Positions 33,832 to 44,344 of a stretch of 64,000 bases of DNA are shown in pieces. Position numbers and translations under genes: made by a program. Positions within the stretch are counted from its first letter, which is position 1, and each line of letters begins with the position of its first letter. The notes beneath the pieces were generated by a model, which saw only the letters and a list, made by a program, of their open reading frames with translations, did no database searches and was not told where the DNA came from. Source of the DNA: Tupaia tana (Eukaryota; Chordata; Mammalia; Scandentia; Tupaiidae); NCBI GenBank assembly GCA_026018925.1, contig JAKSZU010000006.1:197519449-197583448 (forward strand), in the 5' to 3' direction.

Positions 33832-34209
33832 TCAATCTTCTGCGTGATCTAATCTACTTTTAATACTTTCAAGGGAGGTTCTGGTTTCCTGTATTACAGC
33901 CTTCATCTCTAACAATTCCATTTGATTCTTTTTTATGGTCTGTATTTCCTCTTTCAGATTGTGCAAGAACTTCCTCACCTCTTGGAACTTGTTGTCTCTT
34001 TTCTCCTGTATCTTCTGAAGTTCATTGTCTTGCTTCTCTTGCATCTCTGTTAGCTTTGTCATTATAAATATTTTAAATTCTTTATCTGGCACTTCCAGGA
34101 GTTCCTTTGTATTGTCTGTGGAGGATGAGGAGTTATTCTTTTCCCTTAGAGGAGAGATATTTTCTTGGTTTCTCATATTTCTTATGCCTCTGCAGTGGTT
34201 TCTGATCAT
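33832..34209 (-). pseudogene. L1/HAL1 ORF1 N-terminal relic
   Basis: An open stretch of 125 codons from ATG at 34209. The first ~25 residues are basic and polar (MIRNHCRGIRNMRNQ). From about residue 45 to 125 it is a charged heptad-type coiled coil rich in K, E, Q and L (KLTEMQEKQDNELQKIQEK), as in L1 ORF1p, the RNA-binding trimer of the L1 particle. The frame stops after RLDHAED, where intact ORF1p would continue into the RRM and C-terminal domains; those are recognisable downstream only with many stops. Not functional. The identity of the family is firm, the exact subfamily is not. Confidence 0.75.
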
Positions 34210-34632
34210 CTGACATCAGGTAGCCAGAGACCATCCCTCTAGCCCAAAGTCTAGAAGAATTTTTCAAATTAGCCGATCCTAAACTGTTTACCACTATTTA
34301 CTCTTGCCTACCATTTTTCTTCCTTTGTGCAGCAGATTCACTGGAAATTGAGGATTAATATGACCCTAAAAGTATTCAGATACTTGGCTACTGTGGATGT
34401 AGATCTGTCTAGAAACTCTGTGTGGATGCTGAGCAGAAAATTGAGAAAGGTAGAAAGAAAAGGAAAATGAAACAACCAAAAAAAGAAGGGGGGAAAAAGA
34501 CAAAAAATAATAAAAAAAAAAGAGGGAAAAATTTTTAAGCAAAAAATGAAAACTGTGTGGCACACTAGCACGCCGTGCAAAAGGGGCCTCTCAGAACTCA
34601 GATGTTCGTGGCTGGTGATTGGCTTGTCCAAA

Positions 34633-34649
34633 GGGGGGGGGGGGGGGGG
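34633..34649 (+). repeat. G17 homopolymer
   Basis: Seventeen consecutive G, inside the 5' UTR of the half-L1 (a C run on the element's sense strand). Potential G-quadruplex-forming and length-unstable. Confidence 0.9.
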
Positions 34650-35104
34650 AGGGCAAGGGAAAGGTAAGAATTAGTGAGATAAAAGAATAATAGAGAGCTA
34701 AGGAATTTAATTTTTTTAAATTTTTAAATAAACAGAGAGAGATGGAGAGAGAGAGAATAAATAGGGTATTCTAACCTGGCTCGATCTGGGGGTCAGGAGA
34801 GTGAGGTCTGGGCAGAAGGTCTTCAGTGGTCCTAATCCCCCAGTTCTTAACACATAATTGTGCTCTATAATGATAGTTCAATCAGAAGAAATATTTCCTA
34901 ATTTTCATATATTCTATTTAGATATAAAGCATTAACACTGGCTTCTAGAGCCACAAAAGTTACATTTACATTATAGACATTGTTCACAAATATGGTTTTA
35001 TAAACTAGCCCTAAAAGCAAACACTGGCCTAGCATATCTGCTGGGAATTCAAAAGTCACACAGGAAATTCCATTAAAACTAGAAAGTAGAATAAAGTATC
35101 CCTC

Positions 35105-35278
35105 ACTGAGGCATACATTGCAATCTTTTTTCCTCCAGTTTTCTAACCCATCAGGATCACACATGCACACATAGTTAGTCTTTTCAAGCTGCCAGGGCTG
35201 GACATCAACCCTGGCTGAACACATAGGATCCAGCTTCCTCTGCACAGTGTTTGACCGCTTTGCTATACAGCTGGCCCT
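35105..35278 (-). mobile_element. SINE-A copy, old, partial
   Basis: Antisense. TGAGGCATACATTGCAATC, CTAACCCATCAGGATC, TTTTCAAGCTGCCAGGGCTGG, head TTTGCTATACAGCTGGCCC. The tail side has decayed. Confidence 0.65.
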
Positions 35279-35279
35279 A

Positions 35280-36260
35280 AATGAAAATTAAGCAATGGAT
35301 CTAATAAAAGAATGCAGTGTACTTTGCAATTAGGCCAAATGTTTGAAGCTTTCATGTCATCAAATTCTAGAAAGGCTATTTTAAAATATATTCAGCAGAA
35401 ATAAAGCAGGGAAAAAGTAAAAGTCAAGCATCATAAGACAGAAGTCCTCATCTCTGCCATGCTCCATACTGGCCATATGACCTTGGGTACATCATTCCTC
35501 CTCTGTAAAATGAGTGCTGGTCCATTCATACAATCCCCGAGATCTCTTCCAGTTGCACCATTCTATGAGTCAATGTCTCCACCATTGTCCCTCCCCTTGT
35601 TCTCAGGATATATTGTTGCCACAATAATTAGTGTTGCACCTCAGTAACATCACGTAGCAAAGTCCAGTCACGCACAGGAATTCCAGGCACTGTGACTGTG
35701 AATTCTAATACCCCTTTGGTCGTGCCATCGCCGAATGACCTTGCATAGGTCACCTGACTTTAGCTCATTGCCTCAGATGCCTCACCAGACAAACCCTCTA
35801 GGATTTTACCAGATTCATTCCCAACCCCTTATACTCTATCAGCTGCCCTCCAAATGCCTTTAAAATGCTTAACTTGGGACCACCCATGACAAATCATAAA
35901 AGCAGGCTTTTTCCTGAATGATTCTTAGTGTACTGTGTTTCCATGTCAAACACAGAAGCCCTCTTTTCTCACTATCCAAATTATAACCATCTTTTTTTCA
36001 AGGGAGGTCAAATGTAAGTAAAAACTTAAAAGGCCAAAACACTCGTTAACTCTGTGGCAAACTGAAGGGTAGGAAGGTGAGGTGATGCACATTGTATAAT
36101 AGAACCACCAAATTTTCATTAGGTTGAAAGAAGGAGTAGAAATCAAAGAGACTAATGCAAATTTTCAGTGAATATTACTTCAGCAGATGTGTTTTATAAT
36201 AGGATTGGCACTATAATCTCTACCTTAAATTTAATAAGAAGTCAGTAAAAAGTTGAAAAT
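35280..36260. other. No gene or clear repeat recognised
   Basis: Unassigned. 35450-35570 (CCATATGACCTTGGGTACATCATTCCTCC, CTGTAAAATGAG) carries a short MIR-like piece, plus orientation, but the rest of a MIR is not visible. Confidence 0.45.
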
Positions 36261-36261
36261 T

Positions 36262-36456
36262 TTGTATTTCTCCCTCAAGACAAGGTCTCACCTTGTCAAG
36301 ACCCTCCTGCCTCAGCTTCTAAGCTCAGACCACAGGTATGCACAGGCTTATTTTTAGGCAAGATCTTGCTACATTGCCCAGGCCAGCCTCAAACGTGTGA
36401 TCCTGCCTCTGCCTCGCAAATCACTATGATTACAGGCACATGCCAATGTATCTGAC
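36262..36456 (-). mobile_element. 7SL-derived dimeric SINE (Alu-like)
   Basis: Antisense. Two related arms are seen. The first: TCAAGACAAGGTCTCACC, then CCTCCTGCCTCAGCTTCTAAGC and ACCACAGGTATGCACAGGC. The second: GGCAAGATCTTGCTACATTGCCCAGGCCAGCCTCAAAC, CTGCCTCTGCCTCGCAAATC and GATTACAGGCACATGCC. These are antisense 7SL/Alu-family motifs. The first arm has a deletion in the middle. It is the only such element in 64 kb. Confidence 0.75.
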
Positions 36457-36579
36457 ACTTGTGTTGGATCCGGAAGTTAACACAAGCCTCCCATGTGATC
36501 TCTGCAGGCAGCGTCTTAGTACCACACCACCATGACTAAGCTGAAAGTGTTCTTAACCACCATATGATGATTCTGAAAT

Positions 36580-36765
36580 TTCAGTGTGTAAGAAACACTG
36601 TAGCATTTAGTAAAAATATTGATTTCCAGGCTGATTCTGATTCAATAGTCTAGGAGATGAGTTCTCATTCTTAATTTTTAATACATAATCTCAGTTAATT
36701 TAGATACCAAGTGGTCTATGAACCAATTATGAATGACTAAGATTAGCTATCATTTGAACAGAAGT
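36580..36765 (+). mobile_element. MER5-type hAT MITE relic
   Basis: GATTTCCAGGCTGATTCTGATTCAATAGTCTAGGAGATG and CCAAGTGGTCTATGAACCA follow MER5A order at lower similarity than the copy at 11462. Confidence 0.5.
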
Positions 36766-36769
36766 CTGG

Positions 36770-38318
36770 TTTTAAAAACAAACGAAATACAAAATCTTAT
36801 TTCTTGATGTCCCAGACCCACTATCTACAAAAGCCATCCAAATTTCTTACACATATCATACGGATCTCATTAGAGTCCGTCCACAGTTTGCACAGGTGAA
36901 GACCTACCTAGTGCTTAAAACTTTCTCCCTAATTTAAGAAGGTTATAAGTAAACCTTTTGTTGAAGGGGGCTAGATTCAAGAGGAATCTAATGGGTTTTC
37001 TAAGTATTTATAACCACTGAAGAATTCAGGAAGATTTCGGTTTCAAGACAGTCAACTCTGGGTAGGAAAGGAAAGAAGCCATCATAAACCTTCGAAGATT
37101 GGCTAGGCCATCACATGTAAAGAATGCTGAGGTAGAATCAATGATCAGAAATTATGAGGGGGCTCATTTTTTTTATAAGGGAGGACAGGCTAATAATTAA
37201 CATTGTGCAACAATGATAAATGCTCTCAGTATCACAAAACGTTCTTAAGGTATTTGAGCAGAGACTGGTAGACCATGTGTCTGTCAGCAATGGCACAGAA
37301 GGGAGTCCTCAATTGAAAGGAAGCCTTGTGGCTGTGAAGACATTCTGGATCCTTCTATCATATCCTCTGTAAATTGACTTATGTTTGCTTTTTACTATAG
37401 CCATGTCTGCTGAATACCTTGAAGTGCTATTTAATTTCTAATGCACTTATGTCCTGTGTTCCAAAATTAATAGAATACCGTTGACTCTTTTTTGTGTCTT
37501 CATGGCATCTAATCAGAACATGGGATTCAGATATTTAATACATAGTTGATGAATGATAAAGGATGGCCAGGTATGGTGAGTAAACACACCCAGAGGATAA
37601 CACAGCATGAGATGTGTAATTCAATTTTTAGTTCTCCTGCCTTACATACTCCTATCTTCCCTCCCTGGGCACTGGGCATGGTGGCTAATTTGCAATATGT
37701 ACCTTCCTCTCTGGCCCTCATTGATGGGGCCACAAAGTAACATCTGATTCAAGCTGGGCACTAAGATAGTACGACACTCTTATGGTGACCATACCTGAGA
37801 ACTGTGAACTAAAAAGCACTGTCTACTGAAAAACAATGAAGCAGATGATAGACAGAGTGGGAACCCCCTCTCTTCCTGAGGCTCATATGTAAATGAGCCT
37901 TTTGTCTCCGTGAGGAACCCTGTCTGTAAGTTTCTCTCTCTTTCCTCTCCTCCCCCCTCCCACTCCCTCTCTCCCTTTTTTCTTTTAAATTTCAGTGAAG
38001 TTTGTTTTAGTTGGCTCCCGTTCATTACAGTCAGAATCTTGAATCTAAGTAAATTTGTCTGGATTTGCTGTTGAGCTGACTGATGAAAATATCTAATGCT
38101 CTGAAAACTCCAGGAAAAATGGCTTTTGTAGCTCTCAGGTGCATATAGAGTATCTAGACCTCTTCATGCTACCAGATATTTTAGAGGGTTTGAGACTGGA
38201 GCTACTGCAAACTGATTTCCTTAGCTTCAACCCCTGACCTGACCTGCGAGATATCAAAGCTCCTGTAAAGATTCCAGCATCTGACCCCAGGTATTTTTAC
38301 TACGAACAGCTCCATCTT
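36770..38318. other. No gene recognised
   Basis: Unassigned. CT-rich low-complexity sequence (TCTCTCTTTCCTCTCCTCCC...) at 37931-37985. Around 38040-38320 the sequence has an LTR-like feel but nothing decisive. Confidence 0.4.
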
Positions 38319-38334
38319 AAGAAGTTAGGGAACT

Positions 38335-38578
38335 GGGGCCTGCAGGTGGCATAGTGGCTAAGTCACATTTAGTGGTCCTACATGACCGGTGGTTTGAATC
38401 CCAGGCCCAGTGGTTTGAAACTCACACTGGGTGCTTGTGCATGTGTGCCCAAAGTCCTGAGAGGAGAATGGAAGAGAAGAGATTGTGGCCTGGCCATTCC
38501 CCTGGGGGTGATTTCTTGCTTTCTCTCTGTCTCTCTGGCAAGTGCGCGTGCCCGATAGCAAAAATCTCACAAGGTAAA
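38335..38578 (+). mobile_element. SINE-A copy with TSD
   Basis: Sense. TSD AAGAAGTTAGGGAACT at 38319-38334 and AAGAAGTTAGAGAACT at 38579-38594 (one mismatch). Head GGGGCCTGCAGGTGGCATAG; a few-base insertion in the anticodon-like region. Confidence 0.9.
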
Positions 38579-38594
38579 AAGAAGTTAGAGAACT

Positions 38595-38965
38595 AACCTC
38601 TAATACAATGAGGCAGGACCAGGTCAGAGAACAAAAGGGAACGCTGGAGATATCTACATCCCCTCGTGCCACAACATTCTTCTATGCAGCATTGTTTATC
38701 TATATAAGGTGATAACCTCGTAAGGTATATAAGATCTTTCAAAATCACATTTCTCAGTGAGTAATCACAGGAATCTTTGTACTTTAGTTTTATGGCAAAA
38801 TTGTTTCCCAGTATGCATATATTTTCCTTACTCTGTGTCCCGTGGCTGTTAAGCAGAGCATATATCTGCTATTTTGGCATACTCCCTGAAAAACAGTGCC
38901 TGAATGAATCCAGGTGACACTTTTCCAAAACACCTCTTTTTGATCTTGGATAAGAGAATAGCACT
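38595..38965. other. Unassigned, TATA-like motifs
   Basis: TCTATATAAGG near 38698 and GTATATAAG near 38723 resemble TATA boxes and the block could be part of an old LTR, but I cannot name a family or find a TSD. Confidence 0.3.
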
Positions 38966-38967
38966 GG

Positions 38968-39227
38968 TGGGGCCAGCAGGCATGTAATGGTTACATCGCT
39001 GGACTCCCATGTAGTAGACCATGGTTCCAGTGCCAGACCTAGCAGCTTAAATCTCACGCCAGGCATGTGTGCATACCCAAAATCCCTAGAGGAGACTGGA
39101 GGAGAAGGGATTGCAGCTCAGCCATCCCCTTTGGGGGGTGATTTCTCACTTTCTGTTTCTCTGTCTCTCTGTGTGTCTCTGGTGAGCACAGGCACCCTAT
39201 AGCGAAAATCTCTCTAAGGAAAAGAAA
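38968..39227 (+). mobile_element. SINE-A copy with TSD
   Basis: Sense. TSD GAATAGCACTGG at both ends (38956-38967 and 39231-39242). A box changed to GCATGTAATGG. Tail CCCTATAGCGAAAATCTCTC. Confidence 0.92.
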
Positions 39228-39244
39228 AAAGAATAGCACTGGGT

Positions 39245-39800
39245 TTAAGTGAGAAGTAGGTGGAGAGGGGGAGTGGGAGTAGGCAGGGAAATTATTGAGA
39301 ATTTTTTTTTTTGCTCCAACAACTAAGATATCTCTAAAGTTGGCTACAGGTAGCAAATCATTAACCTGTAAGGTAAGAAAGAATTATTTCTTTCCTCTTT
39401 CCCTGTTCCTTAGAGTCTATCATATTTTTCCAAGAGTACTTTGAGGTCTACTCTAGCAGTTCTTTCACCCCCTTACTGCTTTTTGATTCTTTCGTTTTTC
39501 TGCAGGCATAACTACAGCCTGTGCTGTCTTTTCAGATTCACTTAGAAAGAATTACCATATTGTAGAATGTAATTTCTCTGACTCACTATGTGGTTTAAGA
39601 CAAAATATTAAATTTTCTTAATTAAAAAATTTGGGGATGCTAGCTTGTCTTCCTGTTCCTAATCTGAACCAGAGTGTTATTTGATAACACCGGCAACCAT
39701 TCAGCATTGACAAGCAGTAACAATGAATTAATTTAATAACTAATTCTGTAAAAGAATAGAGATAGTCCTCAGCAGTAATAGCTACAATTTTCTCTTGGGT
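39245..39800. other. No gene or clear repeat recognised
   Basis: Ordinary AT-rich sequence; nothing to annotate. Confidence 0.45.
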
Positions 39801-39804
39801 CCCA

Positions 39805-40015
39805 GCTTCTGCGATGCAGGTGGTAGAGTACTATGCTGTTGTGCTGGAAGCCATATGGCCAACTACAGGTTTGGATCCCAAGATGGCCTGACACACCAGG
39901 CACAAATACTCCAGATCCTGACTAGCTGAAGGGTTAGGGGGAGGGGATCATGGAATGGTAAGTCCCTATTGAGGGTGACTGACTCTCTCTCTACAAAATA
40001 AAATAAACCTTAAAA
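39805..40015 (+). mobile_element. SINE-B copy
   Basis: Sense. GCGATGCAGGTGGTAGAGTAC, GGAAGCCATATGGCC, CTCCAGATCCTGACTAGCTG, GGGAGGGGATCATGG, a short CT tail and AAATAAAATAAACC. Confidence 0.6.
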
Positions 40016-40107
40016 TCTTAATAATTTTCCCTTGACAAATAACAAAATGAACAAAATTATTCCCACATGCTCATTGATGTTCGAAATTTCTTTTTTTCCA
40101 TTAGGTA

Positions 40108-40360
40108 TTTTTTTTTTTTTTTTTAAATTCCTAGAGGGTGTATGCACTTGCCAGAGAGAGCAAGTACTCCTCAATGAGGCATAGTCATGCCACAATCCTT
40201 TTTCCTCCATTTCCCCATCCTGTCAAGATTTGGAGCACATGTACATATGCAGCTGGCTTGTTTTTCAAGCCAGCAGGGCTGGGATTTGAACCATGGTTAA
40301 CCATCTGGGATCCAGTTCCCAATACATGGTGCTTAACCACTGTGCTATAGGGCCGGCCCT
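40108..40360 (-). mobile_element. SINE-A copy, old
   Basis: Antisense with a T16 tail at about 40109-40125. CTCAATGAGGCATAGTCATGCC, TTCAAGCCAGCAGGGCTGGG, head GTGCTATAGGGCCGGCCC. GAAATTTCTT on both sides may be a TSD remnant. Confidence 0.8.
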
Positions 40361-41024
40361 GAAATTTCTTCAATAGGAATTAAATATTTCTGACAAAGAT
40401 ACTATATAGTTTTGGTTAAAAGTCTGTTTGTTTATCTATTTATTGCAATTAAGCAGTCAGTATTAAAGTTTTCAAAACATGCATACCCTTTGATCTCACA
40501 TTTTAATCCTAGTAAATAATCTGAAAGAGGAACAAAGATGTATCTACTTGAATCTTAAAAAAAAAAAAAAATTTATAATGCAAATTTTTAAACACATGTC
40601 AATGAAAAGGGAATAGTGTGCTAAACCATCATTTATCCATCATCCTCAGGGTGATTACTCACCCTTTACCAAGTTCTTATTTCATTTATTCACCACCATT
40701 GTCTTTGTTGTTATTGTTTTGACTGGAATATTTTAAAGCAAATGTCATCCTGATATTCAACTCTTAAAAACTTCAACTTGAATCTGTAAACAAATAAGAA
40801 GTTTTAAAAATTTAGCTTTACCCTTCTACCATTCTTTTGCCCATTCAAGTTAGCAATAATTTCTTAATGTTATCTAACTGATGCTCATGTGCAATTTCAA
40901 AATGTCAAGAAATATGTTTTATAGTTTAAAATGTGCTTTATAGTTCAAATAAATACAGTTTCATAGGTTGGATTTAGTTGCTATTTCTCTCTTTTTTTAA
41001 TAATTATTTCATTTTAATTTTAAT

Positions 41025-41170
41025 TTTATTTATTCATTCATTTATTTTAATTTGACCAGAGAGAGAGAGAGAGAAAGTGAGTTAGTAAGCCACCAAGTCC
41101 TGGACTTGAGCAGAGGTCAGTCATGTGGGAGTGTCCAGTATTTTAACCACCATGCCACCCGCTGGTCCCC
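41025..41170 (-). mobile_element. SINE-A short form
   Basis: Antisense. TTTATTTATTC tail, TTTGACCAGAGAGAGAGAGAGA, then directly AAGCCACCAAGTCCTGGACTTG and head ACCACCATGCCACCCGCTGGTCCCC. The middle is missing, as in the other short-form copies. Confidence 0.8.
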
Positions 41171-42042
41171 AAGTTGTTATTTCTCTTAAGTCTTTGTAAC
41201 CTATAACAATTTTTTTTATTGCACCATTTATTCATTGAAAAGACCAGATCATTTTTGTCCTGTATAACTAGTCATTTTCTGGATTTGGCTAATTGCATCC
41301 TCCCTATATCATTTAATGTGTTCCTTTATCATCTGCAAACTGGTGGTTAGAACTAAAGGTTCAATTGAATGTGGGTTTTTCTTTTTTAATGGTTCCATGT
41401 ACTTCATGTTGCATGACAGTAGAAGGCACATAAGGCCCCTTCATTCCCACTTTTACTGATATTTACATTGATTAGTGGACTCAAGTGCTCTCAGCCTTAA
41501 CCATCCATTTTCCGTTGTCTCATTAACTTCTCACCTAGTGATTTTAGCAGCCATCAATAATATTTGCCTAGATCCATTGTCTCATTAGAGATTAAAAATG
41601 TTACTTTTGTAATTTTATGACACCTTATGTTAGCTCTGTTTCTTCTATAATGAGGCAGCTTTTGATCGCCAGCTTTTTAATTTTAAAAATGTCAAAGTTA
41701 CAATATAATACACACCACAACTTTCATCTAGATTCACAAATTGCTAACATTTGCCATTTTTGCTTTGTAACTCTCATTATAGATATGTATTTTTTGATGA
41801 TCTATTCAAATTAGATTGCAGACCTTATGACACTTCAACTTTATTCAGCCTCTGTCTCCCAATATAGAGGACAATCTCCTCATAACACAATTACTACATG
41901 TAAAAAATTCAATATTGATTCAGTATCAACTAATATAGAATTCAAGAAAAATGTTGCCAATTATCTCCAAAGTCATCTTTTTGGTTTTTTTAAAAATATG
42001 AATCCTTTTAAGGTGCATGTACTGCAGTGGTATCATGGCTGT

Positions 42043-42077
42043 ATACACACACACACACACACACACACTTAGTATGA

Positions 42078-42120
<43 letters not shown>

Positions 42121-42135
42121 TACATATATACATAT
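42043..42135. repeat. Compound microsatellite (CA)n-(TA)n-(CA)n
   Basis: (CA)n at about 42044-42068, (TA)n at about 42080-42110, then CACACACACATACATATATAC. It lies inside the L1ME region. Confidence 0.9.
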
Positions 42136-42711
42136 ACTTTGTTTTGATCCTTCTCTCTACATTTATTTGTTGACATTCTTTCAGATAAAAGGGCTTTCCT
42201 TTGCCCCTCATTTCTGTCATTATTATTTTAGATGGTCAGGTTGATTTAAATTTGTCCAGAGGGAGCCCCTCAACTCTGGTATCTGCATTATTCTGACCTA
42301 GTCTCATTGGTCTTTGAGCATTTCCTTACTTTCTGGCACACATAATTCTGGGCTCATGTTCTTTTCCTGTCTCTGATCTACAACCAACAATTTCTCCAAG
42401 AAGCGCTGGTTCTTTTCAAAGAAGAATGGTTATTTAGAAAACAAAATCTTGCAGCTGGATGTGCTAAATGCTAGAGGGATGTCACTGCATCTGGATCCTG
42501 CACACCACAGACCTAAGAAATACATTCGTTCAAGAAATCAGTTAATGCTGTTATATTGTATTTACATCCAGTGTCATATAAATCTTCTCTTGCACCATTT
42601 TACATTTTATCTTCTTCTGCACTGAGAACCCTCATTTCTAAAGTTTTTAAGGTATCTTCTAATTTTCTATATACTTTAATATAAAATAATCTTAGTATTA
42701 CTTACCAACAC

Positions 42712-42718
42712 AAACACA

Positions 42719-42752
<34 letters not shown>
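42712..42752. repeat. (CA)n followed by poly-A
   Basis: ACACACACACACACACAC then about 19 A. A microsatellite in the L1ME region. Confidence 0.85.
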
Positions 42753-42832
42753 CTAGGTAAAATTAAGTATTTCTTCAAAGTTCTTTCTGTTTATAGAATA
42801 TATCCTTTGAAGGGGTATTAAAATTTTGATAG

Positions 42833-42990
42833 GAGCTGGCAAGTGGGGTGGCAGTCAAGATGCTGGAATCCCACATGACCAACCATGGTCTTAGACCTGG
42901 ACCTGGCAGCTTGCTTTCTTACTTTCTCTCTCTCATCAAATTAAAAAATAATGATAATGATAAACAAAATTAAATAAATAATTCTTTTTA
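42833..42990 (+). mobile_element. SINE-A short form
   Basis: Sense. GGAGCTGGCAAGTGGGGTGG, GACCTGGACCTGGCAGCTTG, straight to CTTTCTTACTTTCTCTCTCTC, then ATCAAATTAAAAAATAATGATAATG. A diverged short-form member. Confidence 0.8.
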
Positions 42991-43252
42991 AAATTTTAGA
43001 TAAATTAATTCTGTTTTCTATGTATCTATACTCAGTGTACCATTTGTTATGTAATTAGGTTCATCTGTTTCTGTTTATATTTAATTTCAATGTTTGCTCT
43101 TTTTATTCTTCTGATTTAATTTTATTTTTTAACCATGTACAATTTTTACATCGTTCAAAAATAACCTGTAAAAAAGTAAACTTGGAGTATGTTGCTCTCA
43201 TTTTATCCTTTATACTCTATTGTTCCCGCAATCTTCTTAGATGGTGATTTTT

Positions 43253-43523
43253 TTTTTTTTTTTTTTTTTTTGAGAGGTTTTCACTATAGGGCGCGTGCGC
43301 TCGCCAGACAGACAGAGAGAGACATAGAGACAGAAAGTGAGAAATCACCCCCCGGAGAGGATAGTCACGCCACAATCCCTTCTCCTCCATTCCCCTCTCA
43401 GGATCTTGGGCACGCACGCACACGCGTCTGGCATGAGTTTTAAGCCATCGGGTCTGGGACGTGAACCGTGGTCGACTACGTGGGAGTCCAGTGACATAGC
43501 CATTACGCTAACTGCTGGTTCCC
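43253..43523 (-). mobile_element. SINE-A copy, young, with TSD
   Basis: Antisense full-length copy with a ~22-T tail. TSD CTTAGATGGTGATTTTT at 43236-43252 and 43523-43539. The tail block reads CACTATAGGGCGCGTGCGCTCGCC, showing undecayed CpGs. Confidence 0.96.
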
Positions 43524-44067
43524 TTAGATGGTGATTTTTATAAGTTTGTGGATTATGGTTGATTTTTTTATGTTTGCAAAAGTAGCACAATATTTTTATT
43601 TTTTTGCTATTTTTATATATTTTGGTATTCAAGGAGGTTTATATTTTTATTATAATGGTTAAATTTTTACTAATACTTTTTTTAATGATTATAATTTTGT
43701 TTTTCCTTATAAAGGCTTCTATAACTGGTTTGTATCTTTAAATAAATAGTATCTCTGACTCCTGCTTATTACCTACATGTCAATCAATGTTCTTTTTTAC
43801 TTTCCCCCTTCCCTTCCTCTTTTCCAATGTTTTCAGTTGTGTTATTTCTAATTTATCAGATGGTATAATATTTACATACTAGTCTTTCATATTTCTTTGC
43901 ATCATTAAATCTTAGACCAACAATTTAATATAATCAGTAGTTACCATCAGTGCTTCTGCTGATTTTTACAGTCATCTACTAGTGAAATACTTTTACTATC
44001 TAGTCGATTTCTCAGTAAAGGGTCATGATTACTTATATTCTGACTTACTTGTTTAAAACTGTTTGTG

Positions 44068-44257
44068 GACTGGTCCTGTAGCACTGTGGTTAAGATTTTC
44101 ACTTTGGATGCTAAATCCCACATGGCCTACTGGGGTTCAAATCCTGGCCCCAGCAGCTTGAGAAATGCTGGGTGCATATGTATGGAGCCCAAAATCTTTA
44201 CAAAATGGAAAAATGGAGGAAAAAGGATTGTGGTGTGACCATATGCCATTGTGGAGT

Positions 44258-44289
<32 letters not shown>

Positions 44290-44340
44290 ATCATCTCTCT
44301 TGCTGGTGAGCACAGGTACCCTCTGGCAATTAAAAAAATG
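44068..44340 (+). mobile_element. SINE-A copy, old
   Basis: Sense. GGACTGGTCCTGTAGCACTGTGG, GGTTCAAATCCTGGCCCCAGC, (CT)n, TACCCTCTGGCAATTAAAAAAATG. Belongs with the copies at 10262 and 14884 in the old CCTCTGGCAATT subfamily. Confidence 0.85.
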
Positions 44341-44344
44341 CTTA

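Larger units (their letters stand above)
32205..34860 (-). mobile_element. L1-derived element with ORF1 and 3' UTR but no ORF2 (half-L1/HAL1-like)
   Basis: Read on the minus strand: a C-run/pyrimidine-rich 5' UTR (about 34860-34213), an ORF1-like coding relic starting at 34209, and a 3' UTR (about 33190-32205) that recurs at 3266-3720 and 55883-56209. After the N-terminal coiled-coil part, frame-broken ORF1 sequence continues to about 33200 (antisense phrases CTCAATGCCTTGG-type and GCATGTCTTGGAGAGCTC near 33239). No ORF2 lies between ORF1 and the 3' UTR. That layout fits HAL1 elements, or an L1 with ORF2 deleted. A tailless SINE-A interrupts it at 32437-32627. Confidence 0.65.
40590..44062 (-). 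mobile_element. L1ME-type LINE region, antisense, multiply interrupted
   Basis: Plus-strand phrases of the antisense L1ME 3' UTR occur in order: TTTTAAAGCAAATGTCATCC (40732), TTGTTATTTCTCTTAAGTC (41174), GGTGGTTAGAACTAAAGG (41342), GCATGACAGTAGAAGGCACA (41412), AGCAGCCATCAATAATATTTGCC, CATTTCCTTACTTTCTGGCAC (42318), CAATTTCTCCAAGAAGCGCTGG, GGTTATTTAGAAAAC and CCTAAGAAATACATTCG. Interrupted by SINE-A at 41025, 42833 and 43253 and by CA/TA microsatellites. No coding frames. The end after about 42600 is less certain. Confidence 0.7.

Noticed and set aside
38595-38890. Endogenous retroviral LTR
   Set aside because: TATA-like motifs and a possible polyadenylation region are suggestive, but no terminal TG/CA pair, TSD or family match could be established.
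42450-42540. SINE-B fragment
   Set aside because: CAGCTGGATGTGCTAAATGC and CCTAAGAAATACATTCG fit the antisense L1ME sequence that runs through this region better than SINE-B.
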